Positions 10,501 to 18,628 of a stretch of 64,000 nt of DNA are shown piece by piece; position 1 is the stretch's first letter; every line of letters begins with the position of its first letter. Below the pieces are notes generated by a model. That model made no database searches, was not told the DNA's origin, and was given only the letters and a program-made list of their open reading frames with translations. The position numbers and the translations under genes were made by a program. Source of the DNA: Streptomyces sp. NBC_00442 (GTDB lineage Bacteria; Actinomycetota; Actinomycetes; Streptomycetales; Streptomycetaceae); the NCBI RefSeq assembly GCF_036014195.1, contig NZ_CP107918.1, forward strand, positions 1,240,001 through 1,304,000. The letters are read 5' to 3'.

Positions 10501-11364
10501 ACTCGCCGCGCCCGAGCCGCCGACCGTGGACGTGGTGTGGGTGCCGTGGCCCTGACGGTCCTCGGTGTCGGGCGAGTCGGTGAAGTTCTCGGAGGCCACG
10601 ATGCGGCCCTTGAGGTCGGGGTGTTCGGCGTCGACGCCGGTGTCGAGGACGGCGACCTTGGTGCCCTTGCCGTCGTAACCGGCGGCTCGGGCGAGGTCGG
10701 CGCGGATCTGCTTCGAGGACTGGTCGAGGGAGGCGGTCACCTTCCGGTCGAGCCACAGCTTCTTGATCCCGGGGGACGCCGACCGGGTGCGGGGGCCGGT
10801 GGCGTCCGCCCACACCTGGGCCGCCTTCGTCTTGTCCGCGCTCAGGGCGCGACCGTTGACAGCGGGCAGGCTCAGCCCCGCCTTGGCGCCGCGCGGCACG
10901 GCCGGGGCGGCCGACCTCGCCGTCGCGCCGTCGTAGATCGCGATGAGCGGAATGGTCTTGCTGTGCGCGTCGTCGTAGCCCTGGCGGATGAGCCCGGAGA
11001 CGTTGAAGAGCTCCTCATCCGCCTTGCCCGCGGCGAGCGCCGGCGCCGCGTCGTCCGGGTAGACGTACAGCTCGCCGCCCGAGCGCCGGGTCTGGACGAG
11101 GGGCATGGAGCCGTCCTCGCGCGGCAGGGCGGTGACGCCGGTGGGCGCCCCCGAGGCGTCCCTGCTCACGACGACCTTGTCGCCGGTGACGAGGGTGACG
11201 GTGGCCGGTGTTCCCGTGCTGCTCGCGGCGCTGCCCACGAGTGGTCTCTTGGCGGTGTCCGCCGTGCCGTCGCCTCGTGGCGCTGCCACGGACGGCGCCA
11301 CCGCGGTGACGGCGAGGGCGGCGGCGGTCGCCACCCCCAGAGCCGTACGCGATATCGGGCGCAT
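7582..11364 (-). CDS. Large secreted S8 (subtilisin-like) serine protease
   Basis: 1260 residues. A Sec signal peptide (ISRTALGVATAAALAVTAVAPSVAA) is followed by a propeptide and an S8 catalytic domain with Asp241 (AVLDTGVD), His273 (GHGTH) and Ser446 (GTSMATPH). The oxyanion Asn lies in VVAAGNAGPG. Downstream come an Fn3-like/beta region (NVSDRAVKLALKV), a PA-like domain (about 740-1020, FVAVPDGADSLATL) and a C-terminal beta domain ending in a bacterial Ig-like strand pattern. It is an exported endopeptidase for scavenging or developmental proteolysis. Start ATG 11364 has GGGGAG 6 bases upstream and begins the signal peptide; the longer frame upstream is non-coding. A divergent regulator gene lies 209 bases away. 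Confidence 0.95.
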   Translation of the reverse strand: MRPISRTALGVATAAALAVTAVAPSVAAPRGDGTADTAKRPLVGSAASSTGTPATVTLVTGDKVVVSRDASGAPTGVTALPREDGSMPLVQTRRSGGELYVYPDDAAPALAAGKADEELFNVSGLIRQGYDDAHSKTIPLIAIYDGATARSAAPAVPRGAKAGLSLPAVNGRALSADKTKAAQVWADATGPRTRSASPGIKKLWLDRKVTASLDQSSKQIRADLARAAGYDGKGTKVAVLDTGVDAEHPDLKGRIVASENFTDSPDTEDRQGHGTHTTSTVGGSGAASDGKEKGIAPGTGLLVGKVLNDSGSGDSSWIIAGMQWAVDNKADVVSMSLGSPVPTDCTDPMSVAAQQLATETDHTLFVVAAGNAGPGLNTVSSPGCAPGVLTVGAVDHDDTTASFSSRGPAPFTHTLKPEITAPGVDILAANAGGRGVYAYQSMSGTSMATPHVAGAAAIVKQRHPDWTAQQIKSALVSSANSAIPGDVRETGGGRLDVKAAIDETVLGAPAVQAGAFDWPQDKSDRTTVTVPYTNVSDRAVKLALKVAGVTGNDGSAVNSAVAKLSSASVTVPAGATVKVPLAIDPSARLKAAQYGDVTGRVLATANGVRVSTPFSLYVEPETVTLRVKLVDRQGSPAAGASSLDVIGTDTATGERRFNEGAVDQVYRLRPGAYFVSSFVATADPGDATGENVGSVSYLGRPQLDLKKDTTLVLDARTAHRLSVRTDRPSEVRTTTLDFARSWGGQWLHSGSITGSRLITDYYADVRGSARTGDFEFGSYWRAYAPQFEKLSVTGGPALHPVTASTGSDNLDGTGRAPLVDAGRGTPDELKSAGVSGRIAFVAVPDGADSLATLGKDAKAAGATALVVHRPSAGRWLPAYGFTGGPLPTLAVETAEATDLAGRLAHGPVSLDWKATAKSGYVYNLGFQEDGGFGSDRTYRVRDGQLGRTVSTYHSMGVPADFIDGVSAHRPVGGDPIGVSGIDLVAVPSTRTEYYTAGGTTWDHFVSSSFPFGEFMLSPARAHRPGEQTTESWYDGVIGPDAGRDATGKPLLAAERQGNLIGFAPNMWGDTEHSAQPGSFGDIGSLLLRRNGEDYDSSGWPSGVFTVPADDAAYELISDNQKIGPSGAVWKRSQEVVTSWKFRSHLDEKAFSQGIPLLFPHYAVPQDGLKTVPAVDGQKIALSVTGHAGYTPAALVSAGLSYSYDGGTTWTKANTSHQGGRWTATVNHAGATSKDVTLKAELTDANGNSVTQTVVNAYAVR

Positions 11365-11573
11365 CGCTCTCCCCAGATGAATCCGGAACAAAAGACACCG
11401 TGCCCGAAGAGCACAAATGCCCTGCGCCCGGAGGCTGTTGGTGCTGCGGTGGCTCGACATTGGCAGAGCGGCGACGGATACGGCGATGATGTTGTGCGGC
11501 GGGTTTGTGCCGGGGCGGTTTCCCGCCATCGCGCAGGTGAGGGCCTGGACACAGGCTTTGAGGGAGGCGGTCC
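11365..11573. promoter_or_regulatory. Divergent promoter region, protease / regulator
   Basis: 209 bases separate the start codons of the minus-strand protease and the plus-strand regulator. It must hold both promoters. It is less GC-rich than the genes and contains the near-repeat GTTGTGCGGCGG / GTTTGTGCCG around 11492-11520. No clear operator palindrome was found. Confidence 0.5.
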
Positions 11574-12557
11574 GTGGTGCTGGGAGCGATAGGTCTCGAC
11601 GAGACGCAGGAGTCGGCGTACCGCGCCCTGGTCGCGGTGGGCGCGGCCGAGGTGAGTGACCTGGCGCACCGGCTCGCGCTGCCGGAGAGCGAGACCGAGC
11701 GCGCGCTGCGCCGCCTGGAGCGGCACGGCCTTGCCGCACAGTCCTCCGCCCGCACCGGGCGGTGGGTGGCGGCCCCGCCGGGGGTCGCGCTCGGCGCGCT
11801 GCTCACCCAGCAGCGCCACGAGCTGGAGCAGGCGGAGCTGGCGGCGGCGCTGCTCGCCACGGAGTACAGGGCCGAGGCGGCCGAGCCGGCCGTGCACGAC
11901 CTCGTCGAGGTGGTGACCGGCGCGAGCGCGGTCGCCCACCGCTTCCACCAGTTGCAGCTGGGCGCGGCCGACGAGGTGTGCGCGCTGGTGACGGGCCGCC
12001 CGGTCGCGGTGACCGGCATGGACAACGAGTCCGAGGAGCGGGCCTCGATCCGCGGGGTCGCCTACCGGGTGGTGGTCGAGCGTGAGGTGCTCACGCTGCC
12101 CGCCGGGATCGTCGAGCTGACCGCGGCGCTCGGCCGCGACGAGCAGGTGCGCACGGTGGAGCGAGTGCCGACCAAGCTCGTCGTCGCGGACCGCACCCTC
12201 GCGATGGTGCCGCTGACCGGCCGCGGCGCCGAGCCGGCGGCGCTCGTGGTGCACGCGAGCGGGCTGCTCGAATCGCTGATGGGCCTGTTCGAGGCGGTGT
12301 GGCGGGACGCGCTGCCGCTGCGGCTGGGCGCCGGCGGCCGCGACGTCGTCGAGGACGGGGCCGGCCCCGACGCGACCGACCTGGAGATCCTGTCGCTGCT
12401 GCTCGCCGGGATGACGGACGCCAGCGCCGCCAAGCAGCTGGATCTCGGCCTGCGGACCGTGCAGCGCCGGGTCAAGGGCCTGATGGAGCTCACCGGAGTG
12501 ACGACCCGGCTCCAGTTGGGCTGGCACGCCTACGAGCGGGGCTGGGTGGCCCGCTGA
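11574..12557 (+). CDS. Transcriptional regulator, TrmB-like N-terminal and LuxR-like C-terminal HTH
   Basis: 327 residues. Residues 5-70 form a TrmB/MarR-like winged helix (LDETQESAYRALVAVGAAEVSDLAHRL). The middle is a ligand or effector region, and the last 65 residues are a LuxR-type HTH (DLEILSLLLAGMTDASAAKQL, then LGLRTVQRRVKGLMELTG). The GTG at 11574 has GAGGGAGG 5-12 bases upstream. This architecture is common in Streptomyces next to secreted-enzyme genes, and divergence from the large protease makes that gene the natural target (inference). No receiver domain is present, so it is not a two-component response regulator. Confidence 0.88.
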   Translation: MVLGAIGLDETQESAYRALVAVGAAEVSDLAHRLALPESETERALRRLERHGLAAQSSARTGRWVAAPPGVALGALLTQQRHELEQAELAAALLATEYRAEAAEPAVHDLVEVVTGASAVAHRFHQLQLGAADEVCALVTGRPVAVTGMDNESEERASIRGVAYRVVVEREVLTLPAGIVELTAALGRDEQVRTVERVPTKLVVADRTLAMVPLTGRGAEPAALVVHASGLLESLMGLFEAVWRDALPLRLGAGGRDVVEDGAGPDATDLEILSLLLAGMTDASAAKQLDLGLRTVQRRVKGLMELTGVTTRLQLGWHAYERGWVAR

Positions 12558-12625
12558 CCCTCGCGCCCGCGGCGCCGCGATCGCCCGGAACTGCGGGAAC
12601 GGGCCGCTTCCTGCACCCTTGGCAG

Positions 12626-13108
12626 ATGGGTGTGTGGCAGCTCCTCGCGGTCGGGGCGGTGATCCTCATGGGCCTGTGCGGCGTGCTGGTGCCCGGTATT
12701 CCGGGGCAGGCGATCGTGTGGGCCGCCCTGGCGTGGTGGGCGCTCGACGACGCGAGCGGCCTCGCCTGGGCCGTCCTCGCGGGGGCCACCGGCGTCCTCC
12801 TCCTGAACCAGGCACTCAGGCCGTTCCTGCCGCCGCGCCGCTTCAAGGCGGCCGGGGTGTCCAAGCGGTCGGTGCTGACCGCGGGCGCGGCGTCCGTCGC
12901 GGGGTTCTTCGTGCTGCCGGTGGTGGGCGGGATCGCCGGGTTCCTCGGCGGGCTCTACGGCGCGGAACGGGTGCGCCTGGGCAGCCACGCGAGCGGCTGG
13001 GCCTCGGCCCGTACGATCCTGCGCGCGGGCGGCTACTCGGTGATGGCCGAGCTCTTCGCCTGCCTCCTGGTGACGGGTGCCTGGATCGGCGCGGTCGTGT
13101 GGGGGTGA
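12626..13108 (+). CDS. DUF456 family membrane protein
   Basis: 160 residues with four or five hydrophobic helices; the first is MGVWQLLAVGAVILMGLCGV followed by the family motif LVPGIPGQAIVWAALAWWAL. A glycine-rich loop (GGIAGFLGGLYGAERVRLG) precedes the last helices. DUF456 proteins are widespread in actinobacteria; no biochemical role is established. The ATG was chosen because it directly precedes the conserved first helix and gives the usual family length. It follows the regulator gene by 68 bases on the same strand and could be cotranscribed with it. Confidence 0.85.
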   Translation: MGVWQLLAVGAVILMGLCGVLVPGIPGQAIVWAALAWWALDDASGLAWAVLAGATGVLLLNQALRPFLPPRRFKAAGVSKRSVLTAGAASVAGFFVLPVVGGIAGFLGGLYGAERVRLGSHASGWASARTILRAGGYSVMAELFACLLVTGAWIGAVVWG

Positions 13109-13185
13109 CCGGGCACGGCGTACGACCGAAGTCCTGGGCCCGCGTGCCGATGACGGGGCGGCGGCGGGCGTGTGAGGGTGATCCC

Positions 13186-13569
13186 ATGACCGAATTCAGC
13201 GAGGCCGAGCGCACCTATCTCAAGAGCCAGCGCCTTGGCCGGCTCGCCACCGTGGACGGCAAGGGCCAGCCGCAGGCGAACCCCGTCGGTTTCTTCCCGC
13301 AGGACGACGGGACGATCCTCATCGGCGGCTACGCACTGGGCACGACGAAGAAGTGGCGCAACCTCCAGGGCAACCCGAAGGCCGCCCTGGTGATCGACGA
13401 CGTGGTGAGCGTACGCCCGTGGAAGGTGCGCGGGGTCGAGATCCGCGGCACGGCCGAACTCCTCACCGGGCCGCATGCGTTGGGGCCGCACTTCAGTGAG
13501 GAGCTCATCCGCATCCACCCGGACAAGATCCACAGCTGGGGCCTGGACGAGGAGCCCGGCCCCAGCTAG
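13186..13569 (+). CDS. PPOX-class F420-dependent oxidoreductase
   Basis: 127 residues, split-barrel flavin/deazaflavin fold. The start reads MTEFSEAERTYLKSQRLGRL followed by ATVDGKGQPQANPVGFF, the signature of the Rv1155-like PPOX/F420 family. A cofactor-phosphate contact is likely in the TTKKWRNLQGNPKAALVIDD stretch. Substrate is unknown; relatives reduce small conjugated ketones or heme/biliverdin-type molecules using F420H2. A GAGGG Shine-Dalgarno lies 6 bases before ATG 13186. The gene ends 8 bases from the convergent asparagine synthetase stop. Confidence 0.9.
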   Translation: MTEFSEAERTYLKSQRLGRLATVDGKGQPQANPVGFFPQDDGTILIGGYALGTTKKWRNLQGNPKAALVIDDVVSVRPWKVRGVEIRGTAELLTGPHALGPHFSEELIRIHPDKIHSWGLDEEPGPS

Positions 13570-13576
13570 GCGGCGG

Positions 13577-15418
13577 CTACGACAGCTTCACCTCCGGCTT
13601 GTACAGGTCGAGCCAGATCGCGAGGTCCAGGGAGCGCTCAAGGCCGCGGCGCGAGGCCTGGTGGATCTGCGGGGCGCTCACCTCGGCGGCACGGCGCAGG
13701 CCGTCCCGGTCGATGAGGTCGAAGACCGGGTGGGAGGGCTGGGCCAGCAGGTCCTTGGCGTGGGCCTGGAGTGCGGTGGCGTACTTCGGGTCCTGCGTGG
13801 AGGGGTAGGGGCTCTTGACCCGGTCGTACACCGACTGCGGGATGACGTCCCTGGCCGCCTCGCGCAGCAGGCTCTTCTCGCGGCCGTCGAAGGACTTCAC
13901 CGACCAGGGCGCGTTGTAGACGTACTCGACGAGGCGGTGGTCGCAGAACGGCACGCGCACTTCGAGCCCGACGGCCATGCTCGCGCGGTCCTTGCGGTCG
14001 AGCAGGACGCGCACGAAGCGGGTCAGGTGGAGGTGGCAGATCTTGCGCATCCGGTACTCGAAGTCGCTCTCGCCGTCGAGGCGTTGGATGCCGGCGACGG
14101 CGGTGTCGTAGGAGTCCTTGACGTAGGCGGGGACGTTCAGCGCGGCGGTCAGGTCGGGGCGCAGCAGGCCCGAGTCGTCGCCGAACTGCTCGGCGAACTT
14201 GACGAGCCAGGGGAAGGTGTCGGCGGCCCGCGCGTCCTCGTCGAAGAACTGCTTGTAGCCGCCGAAGACCTCGTCGGCGGACTCGCCGGACAGCGCGACC
14301 GTGGAGTGCTCGCGTATCGCCTTGAACAGCAGGTAGAGGGAGGCGTCCATGTCGCCGAAGCCCATGGGGATGTCGCGGGCGCGGATGACCTTGGCGCGCA
14401 CCGCGGGGTCGGCGAGCGCCTGGGCGTCCAGGACGATGTCCTGGTGGAGGGTGCCGGAGGTGCGGGCCACGTCGTGGACGTAGGGCGTGTCGGGGGTGGC
14501 GCGGAGTTCGTCGGCGACGAAGTTCTCCGTCTGGCCGACGAAGTCCACCGCGAAGCTGCGTACCTGCTGGTCCACCTCGCCGAGCTGGCGGGCGGCGATG
14601 GCGGTGAGCGCCGAGGAGTCGAGGCCGCCGGAGAGCAGCATGCAGCGCGGCACGTCGGCGACGAGCTGACGCCGGACGATGTCGTCGAGCAGGTCGCGGA
14701 CGTGGGCGATGCTGGTGGCGCGGTCGTCCTCGTGCGGGCGGGTCTCCAAGGACCAGTAGGTGTGGGTGCGCAGTCCGCCGCGGTCGACGGTGACGACGGT
14801 GCCGGGCTCGACCTCCTTCATGCCGTCCCACACGGCGTGACCGGGGGTCTTGACGAAGGTGAACAGCTCGCGCAGCCCGTCGAGCGAGACGGAGCGCCGG
14901 GCCAACGGGTTGGCGAGGATCGCCTTGGGCTCGGAGCCGAAGAGGACGCCGTCGGGCGTCTCGTAGTAGTAGAAGGGCTTGATGCCCATCCGGTCGCGGA
15001 TCATGACGAGGCGCTGGACGCGCTCGTCCCAGATCGCGAACGCGTACATGCCGTTGAGGCGTTCGGCGACGGCCTCGCCCCATTCGAGGTAGCCGTGCAG
15101 GACGACCTCGGTGTCGGAGTCGGTGGTGAACCGGTGCCCGCGGGCGGCGAGTTCGGACTTGAGCTCGGTGAAGTTGTAGGCCTCGCCGGAGTAGACGAGG
15201 GCGACGCTGCGGCCGCCTGCTTCGACGGTCATGGGCTGGCGCCCGCCCGGAAGGTCGATGATCGCGAGCCTGCGGTGGCCGAGGGCGGCCGGCCCGGCGG
15301 CCCAGATCCCGCGGTCGTCGGGACCGCGGCAGTCCATCGTCTCGGTCATCGCGTCCAGGGTGTCCCGCTCGGCGCGCAGTTCACGGTCGAAGGAGATCCA
15401 GCCGGTGATGCCACACAT
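13577..15418 (-). CDS. asnB: Glutamine-hydrolysing asparagine synthetase
   Basis: 613 residues, full family length. The ATG at 15418 puts the nucleophile at Cys2 (MCGITGWISF), which fixes the start; AGGAGG lies 4 bases upstream. The N-terminal Ntn glutaminase (1-200) carries ...DTEVVLHGY and RMGIKPFYYY. The synthetase domain has the PP-loop LLSGGLDSSAL and later the SGESADEVFGGYKQF motif. It makes Asn from Asp, Gln and ATP. Relatives also work in amidation steps of peptide-antibiotic clusters, but no such cluster is nearby, so a housekeeping role is likely. Confidence 0.95.
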   Translation of the reverse strand: MCGITGWISFDRELRAERDTLDAMTETMDCRGPDDRGIWAAGPAALGHRRLAIIDLPGGRQPMTVEAGGRSVALVYSGEAYNFTELKSELAARGHRFTTDSDTEVVLHGYLEWGEAVAERLNGMYAFAIWDERVQRLVMIRDRMGIKPFYYYETPDGVLFGSEPKAILANPLARRSVSLDGLRELFTFVKTPGHAVWDGMKEVEPGTVVTVDRGGLRTHTYWSLETRPHEDDRATSIAHVRDLLDDIVRRQLVADVPRCMLLSGGLDSSALTAIAARQLGEVDQQVRSFAVDFVGQTENFVADELRATPDTPYVHDVARTSGTLHQDIVLDAQALADPAVRAKVIRARDIPMGFGDMDASLYLLFKAIREHSTVALSGESADEVFGGYKQFFDEDARAADTFPWLVKFAEQFGDDSGLLRPDLTAALNVPAYVKDSYDTAVAGIQRLDGESDFEYRMRKICHLHLTRFVRVLLDRKDRASMAVGLEVRVPFCDHRLVEYVYNAPWSVKSFDGREKSLLREAARDVIPQSVYDRVKSPYPSTQDPKYATALQAHAKDLLAQPSHPVFDLIDRDGLRRAAEVSAPQIHQASRRGLERSLDLAIWLDLYKPEVKLS

Positions 15419-15613
15419 GGTGCCTCCTGCCTCGCCGCTCCGGCCGGAGGGGGGACGTGCCGCCGGCCCAAGCGGATGTATTGAGCAACTACCTACGTTT
15501 CGATCGTGTGACTCGACAGGGGGGTCCGTCAACGGGGCGATGGTGGGGGTGGCTTGAATGGGGTGGGTCGACGGCTGGGACGCGCGGGTCGGGGTGTGTG
15601 CCGAGCCCCTTTC

Positions 15614-15633
15614 CGCGCAGTTCCCCGCGCCCC
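15614..15633 (-). repeat. Copy of the Streptomyces GGGGCGCGGGGAACTGCGCG repeat
   Basis: This copy is in minus orientation, 3' of the antiporter gene and 5' of asnB. The same 20-base core is found in plus orientation four times at 18629-18833 and as partner copies around the arsR gene (27138 and 27630). It may contribute to transcription termination because all copies lie at gene 3' sides. Confidence 0.75.
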
Positions 15634-15651
15634 TTGTGGGGCTCGGCAGGA

Positions 15652-15760
15652 GGCAACCTCAGCCTGTCATGCGGGTCCCCCCTGGCCCGTGAGGCCTTGG
15701 GGAGATTGCGTACGAGCGCCCTTGAGGCGCGAACGGGGCCCGGGGCGGAGCCCCAGGGGG
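15652..15760 (-). repeat. 109-bp intergenic repeat, copy A (inverted relative to copy B)
   Basis: The reverse complement of this segment aligns over its whole length with 18422-18530 with only about a dozen differences. It opens with the palindrome GGGGCTCCGCCCC and closes with GGCTGAGG. It directly abuts the stop codon of the antiporter gene. The rest of the 15419-15760 gap holds the asnB promoter side and the repeat at 15614; no gene is seen there. Confidence 0.8.
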
Positions 15761-16861
15761 TCAGGGGCTGACTGCCAGGACGATGTACGCGGCGAACAGC
15801 GAAAGGTGCACCCCGCCCTGCATCAGCGTGGCCCGCCCCGGCACAACCGTCAGAATCCCGACCGCGACGGTCAACGCGAGCAGCACCATGTGGCTCGCGC
15901 CGAGCCCGAGCACCAACGGCCCGGAGAGCCAGATCGTGGCGAGCGCGACGGCCGGAATGGTCAGGCCGATACTGGCCATGGCCGAGCCGAGCGCCAGATT
16001 GAGGCTGGTCTGGACACGGTCGCGCCGCGCCGCACGCACCGCGGCGATCGTCTCGGGCAGCAGCACCAGCAGCGCGATGACCACGCCCACCACCGAGGCG
16101 GGCAGCCCGGCCGCCGCCACACCCCGCTCGATGGTGGGCGACACGCCCTTGGCCAGGCCCACGACCGCGACGAGCGCCACCCCGAGCAGGGCGACGCTGA
16201 TCCAGGCGGTGCGCGCGGAGGGCGGGTTGGCATGGGCGTCGTCCCGCATCACCTCGCCCTGCTGGGTCACCGGCAGGAAGTAGTCCCGGTGGCGCACGGT
16301 CTGGGTCGCGACGAAGAGTCCGTACAGGAAGACCGAGGCGATCGCGGCGAAGATCAGCTGTGCCGGCGAGAACTCGGGGCCCGGCTTGCTGGTGGTGAAG
16401 GTCGGCAGGGCCAGGCTGAGCCCCGCGAGCGTGGTGACCGTGGCGAACGCGGTGACGGTGCCCTCGGCGTTGAAGACGGTGACCCTGCGGCGCAGCGCTC
16501 CCACCAGGAGGCACACCCCGACGATGCCGTTGCAGGTGATCATCACGGCGGCGAAGACGGTGTCGCGGGCCAGGGACGCGCTCTTGTCGCCGCCGTCCGA
16601 CATCAGGGTGACGATCAGCGCGACCTCGATGACCGTCACCGCGACGGCGAGCACCAGGGATCCGAACGGTTCGCCCACCCGGTGGGCGACCACCTCGGCG
16701 TGGTGCACCGCGGCGAGCACCGCGCCGGCCAGGAAGCAGGCGACCAGCGCCACGAGCCCGGCGGGCAGCGAGCGCCCCCAGGTGAGCGCGAGCAGCACGA
16801 CGGCGAGCAGCGGCATCACCGCCGACCAGCGGTCCAGGGGCAGGCGCGCGAGACGGATCAT
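15761..16861 (-). CDS. chaA: Ca2+/H+ antiporter, ChaA-like (CaCA family)
   Basis: 366 residues with about ten to eleven membrane helices. Two internally related halves each carry a CaCA alpha-repeat: the first around AVTVIEVALIVTLMS with the ion-binding Glu, the second at VIALLVLLPETIAAVRAA. A short polar loop (TQQGEVMRDDAHANPPSA) separates them. The family exchanges Ca2+ or Na+/K+ for protons at the cytoplasmic membrane, giving alkaline or salt tolerance. Start ATG 16861 begins directly before the first hydrophobic segment. The Ada-AlkA gene ends 42 bases upstream on the same strand. Confidence 0.92.
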   Translation of the reverse strand: MIRLARLPLDRWSAVMPLLAVVLLALTWGRSLPAGLVALVACFLAGAVLAAVHHAEVVAHRVGEPFGSLVLAVAVTVIEVALIVTLMSDGGDKSASLARDTVFAAVMITCNGIVGVCLLVGALRRRVTVFNAEGTVTAFATVTTLAGLSLALPTFTTSKPGPEFSPAQLIFAAIASVFLYGLFVATQTVRHRDYFLPVTQQGEVMRDDAHANPPSARTAWISVALLGVALVAVVGLAKGVSPTIERGVAAAGLPASVVGVVIALLVLLPETIAAVRAARRDRVQTSLNLALGSAMASIGLTIPAVALATIWLSGPLVLGLGASHMVLLALTVAVGILTVVPGRATLMQGGVHLSLFAAYIVLAVSP

Positions 16862-16903
16862 GCCTCCGACGTTCTCAGAAGTGGCCGGTACCCGCCCGTC
16901 GGA

Positions 16904-18289
16904 CTACTGCTCCCCTGCCGCCGCGACCGCCATGTGGCGCCGGGCGTAGGAGCGCCACGGCCGCCAGGCGTCCTCCCCCGTCGCCGCCCCCACGTCCGGG
17001 TCGCCGAGCGCCCGGGTCCGGATCACCGCGACGGTCTCGTCGTCCATGCCGGGCAGCGTACGCAGTACCCGTACAGCCTCCTCGCGGTCGGCGCCGGCGT
17101 CCAGGCGCAGCGCTGTGTCGGCCAGGGCGGTGGCGAGGGCGGCGATGCGCTGATCGGGGTGGGCGGCGAGCGCGGCGGGCTCGGGGAACAGGTGGGTGAG
17201 CGTGCCGCAGGGCACGTCGAGCCGTTTGCCGTACGTCTCGACGAGGGCGGCCGCGCGGTCCCGGCCGGCCAGGGCCCGCACCGCGCACTCGTCGGGGTCC
17301 GCGGCGCCCGGCGAGCGAAGGCCCGGGGTCCGCGCGACGAGCGGCGCGAGCAGCGGGTCGGCACCGAGCCGCTCGTCCACGGCGTACGGGTCGGCGTCCA
17401 GGTCGAACAGGCGCCGCAGGCGCTGCACGGCGGTGGTGAGGTCGCGCAGGTCCGTGAGGTGGATCCGGGCCTCGAGCCAGCCCTGGCGGACCGCGGTGTG
17501 CGCGGGGGCCGCCTCGTCGACGGCCACGACGGCGGTGCCGTGGGGCAGCCGCAGCGTACGGCGGTAGATGCGCGAGCCCGGCCCGCCCGTGACCGCCTCG
17601 ACATGCTCGACGGCTTCGGCGGCCAGCAGGTCGAAGGTCTCCTTCACCGCGTACGCGCCCCGGTAGGCGAGCCGCAGCGGGACCCCGGCGGCGGTGGCGA
17701 CGCCCGGCCTGACGGCGCGGGTACCGGCCTCTTCGCGCAGGGCGCTGGGGGTACGGGCGTAGATCTGCCGGATCGTGTCGTTGAACTGGCGCACGCTGGC
17801 GAATCCGGCGGCGAAGGCGATCTCGGTGACGGGCAGCGAGGTCGTCTGGAGCAGGACGCGGGCCGTGTGGGCGCGCTGGGCTCGGGCGAGGGCGACGGGG
17901 CCCGCGCCCACCTCGGCGGTGAGCTGGCGCTGCACCTGGCGGGTGCTGTAGCCGAGCCGCGTGGCGAGTCCGGGCACGCCCTCGCGGTCCACCACGCCGT
18001 CACCGATCATGCGCATGGCACGGCCCACGACGTCGGCTCGGGCGTTCCACGCCGCGGAGCCGGGCACGGCGTCCGGGCGGCAGCGGCGGCATGCGCGGAA
18101 TCCGTTGCCCTGGGCGGCGGCGGCGCTGGGGAAGAACCGGACGTTCTTGCGGCGGGGGGTGACCGCGGGGCAGCTCGGACGGCAGTAGATGCCGGTCGTC
18201 GCCACGGCGAAGAAGAACTCGCCGTCGAAACGGGCGTCCCTGCTGCTGACGGCCTCGTACTGGGCTTCTGCGTCCATCACGGTGTCCAT
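16904..18289 (-). CDS. Ada-type regulator fused to AlkA-like domain (AlkA part probably inactive)
   Basis: 461 residues. N-terminal Ada domain with the four-Cys zinc site (YCRPSCP, then ACRRCRPD), whose first Cys accepts methyl groups from DNA phosphotriesters. Next comes an AraC-type HTH pair (VPGLATRLGYSTRQVQRQL ... VTEIAFAAGFASVRQFND). The rest is an AlkA N-domain and a HhH region. The HhH hairpin reads LPGMDDETVAVI instead of the usual LPGIGPWTA, and the stretch that normally holds the catalytic Asp is missing between ALGDPD and WRPWRSYA. Glycosylase activity is therefore doubtful while the alkylation-sensing regulator looks intact. Start ATG 18289 has AGGGGA upstream; ATG 18277 is an alternative. 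Confidence 0.9.
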   Translation of the reverse strand: MDTVMDAEAQYEAVSSRDARFDGEFFFAVATTGIYCRPSCPAVTPRRKNVRFFPSAAAAQGNGFRACRRCRPDAVPGSAAWNARADVVGRAMRMIGDGVVDREGVPGLATRLGYSTRQVQRQLTAEVGAGPVALARAQRAHTARVLLQTTSLPVTEIAFAAGFASVRQFNDTIRQIYARTPSALREEAGTRAVRPGVATAAGVPLRLAYRGAYAVKETFDLLAAEAVEHVEAVTGGPGSRIYRRTLRLPHGTAVVAVDEAAPAHTAVRQGWLEARIHLTDLRDLTTAVQRLRRLFDLDADPYAVDERLGADPLLAPLVARTPGLRSPGAADPDECAVRALAGRDRAAALVETYGKRLDVPCGTLTHLFPEPAALAAHPDQRIAALATALADTALRLDAGADREEAVRVLRTLPGMDDETVAVIRTRALGDPDVGAATGEDAWRPWRSYARRHMAVAAAGEQ

Positions 18290-18421
18290 TGTGCGGGGTC
18301 CCCTGCGGGGTTGCTGGCGGATTTCAGACACCCAGGTATCCCCCACCCGGGGCTCCGCCCCGGACCCCGTTCGCCCGTTTTCCCACCCTCCCGCCCGTGC
18401 GGCTACTTGAGGAGTGCGGCT

Positions 18422-18530
18422 CCCTGGGGCTCCGCCCCAGACCCCGTATCGCGCCTTAGGGGCGCTCGTCCTCAATCTCCCCCAAGGCCTTAAGGGCCAG
18501 GGGGGACCCCCATGACGGGCTGAGGATGCC
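18422..18530 (+). repeat. 109-bp intergenic repeat, copy B
   Basis: Plus-orientation partner of 15652-15760; both contain GGGGCTCCGCCCC, CTCAATCTCCCC, and GGCCAGGGGGGACCC. A partial copy of the leading GGGGCTCCGCCCCGGACCCCG lies at about 18347-18368. The pair brackets the antiporter and Ada-AlkA genes as inverted repeats about 2.7 kb apart. Confidence 0.8.
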
Positions 18531-18628
18531 CATGCCGCCCGGCACCGAGCAGCTAAGGGGCGCGGGGCTGTGACACTGCGCGGCTCCGCCGCGGTGGGCG
18601 CGAGCCGTCGGCGCCCGGGTGCCCTACA

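Noticed and set aside
13577..15418. Biosynthetic-cluster asparagine synthetase
   Set aside because: No NRPS, lasso-peptide or other pathway genes nearby; full-length housekeeping-type AsnB with Cys2.
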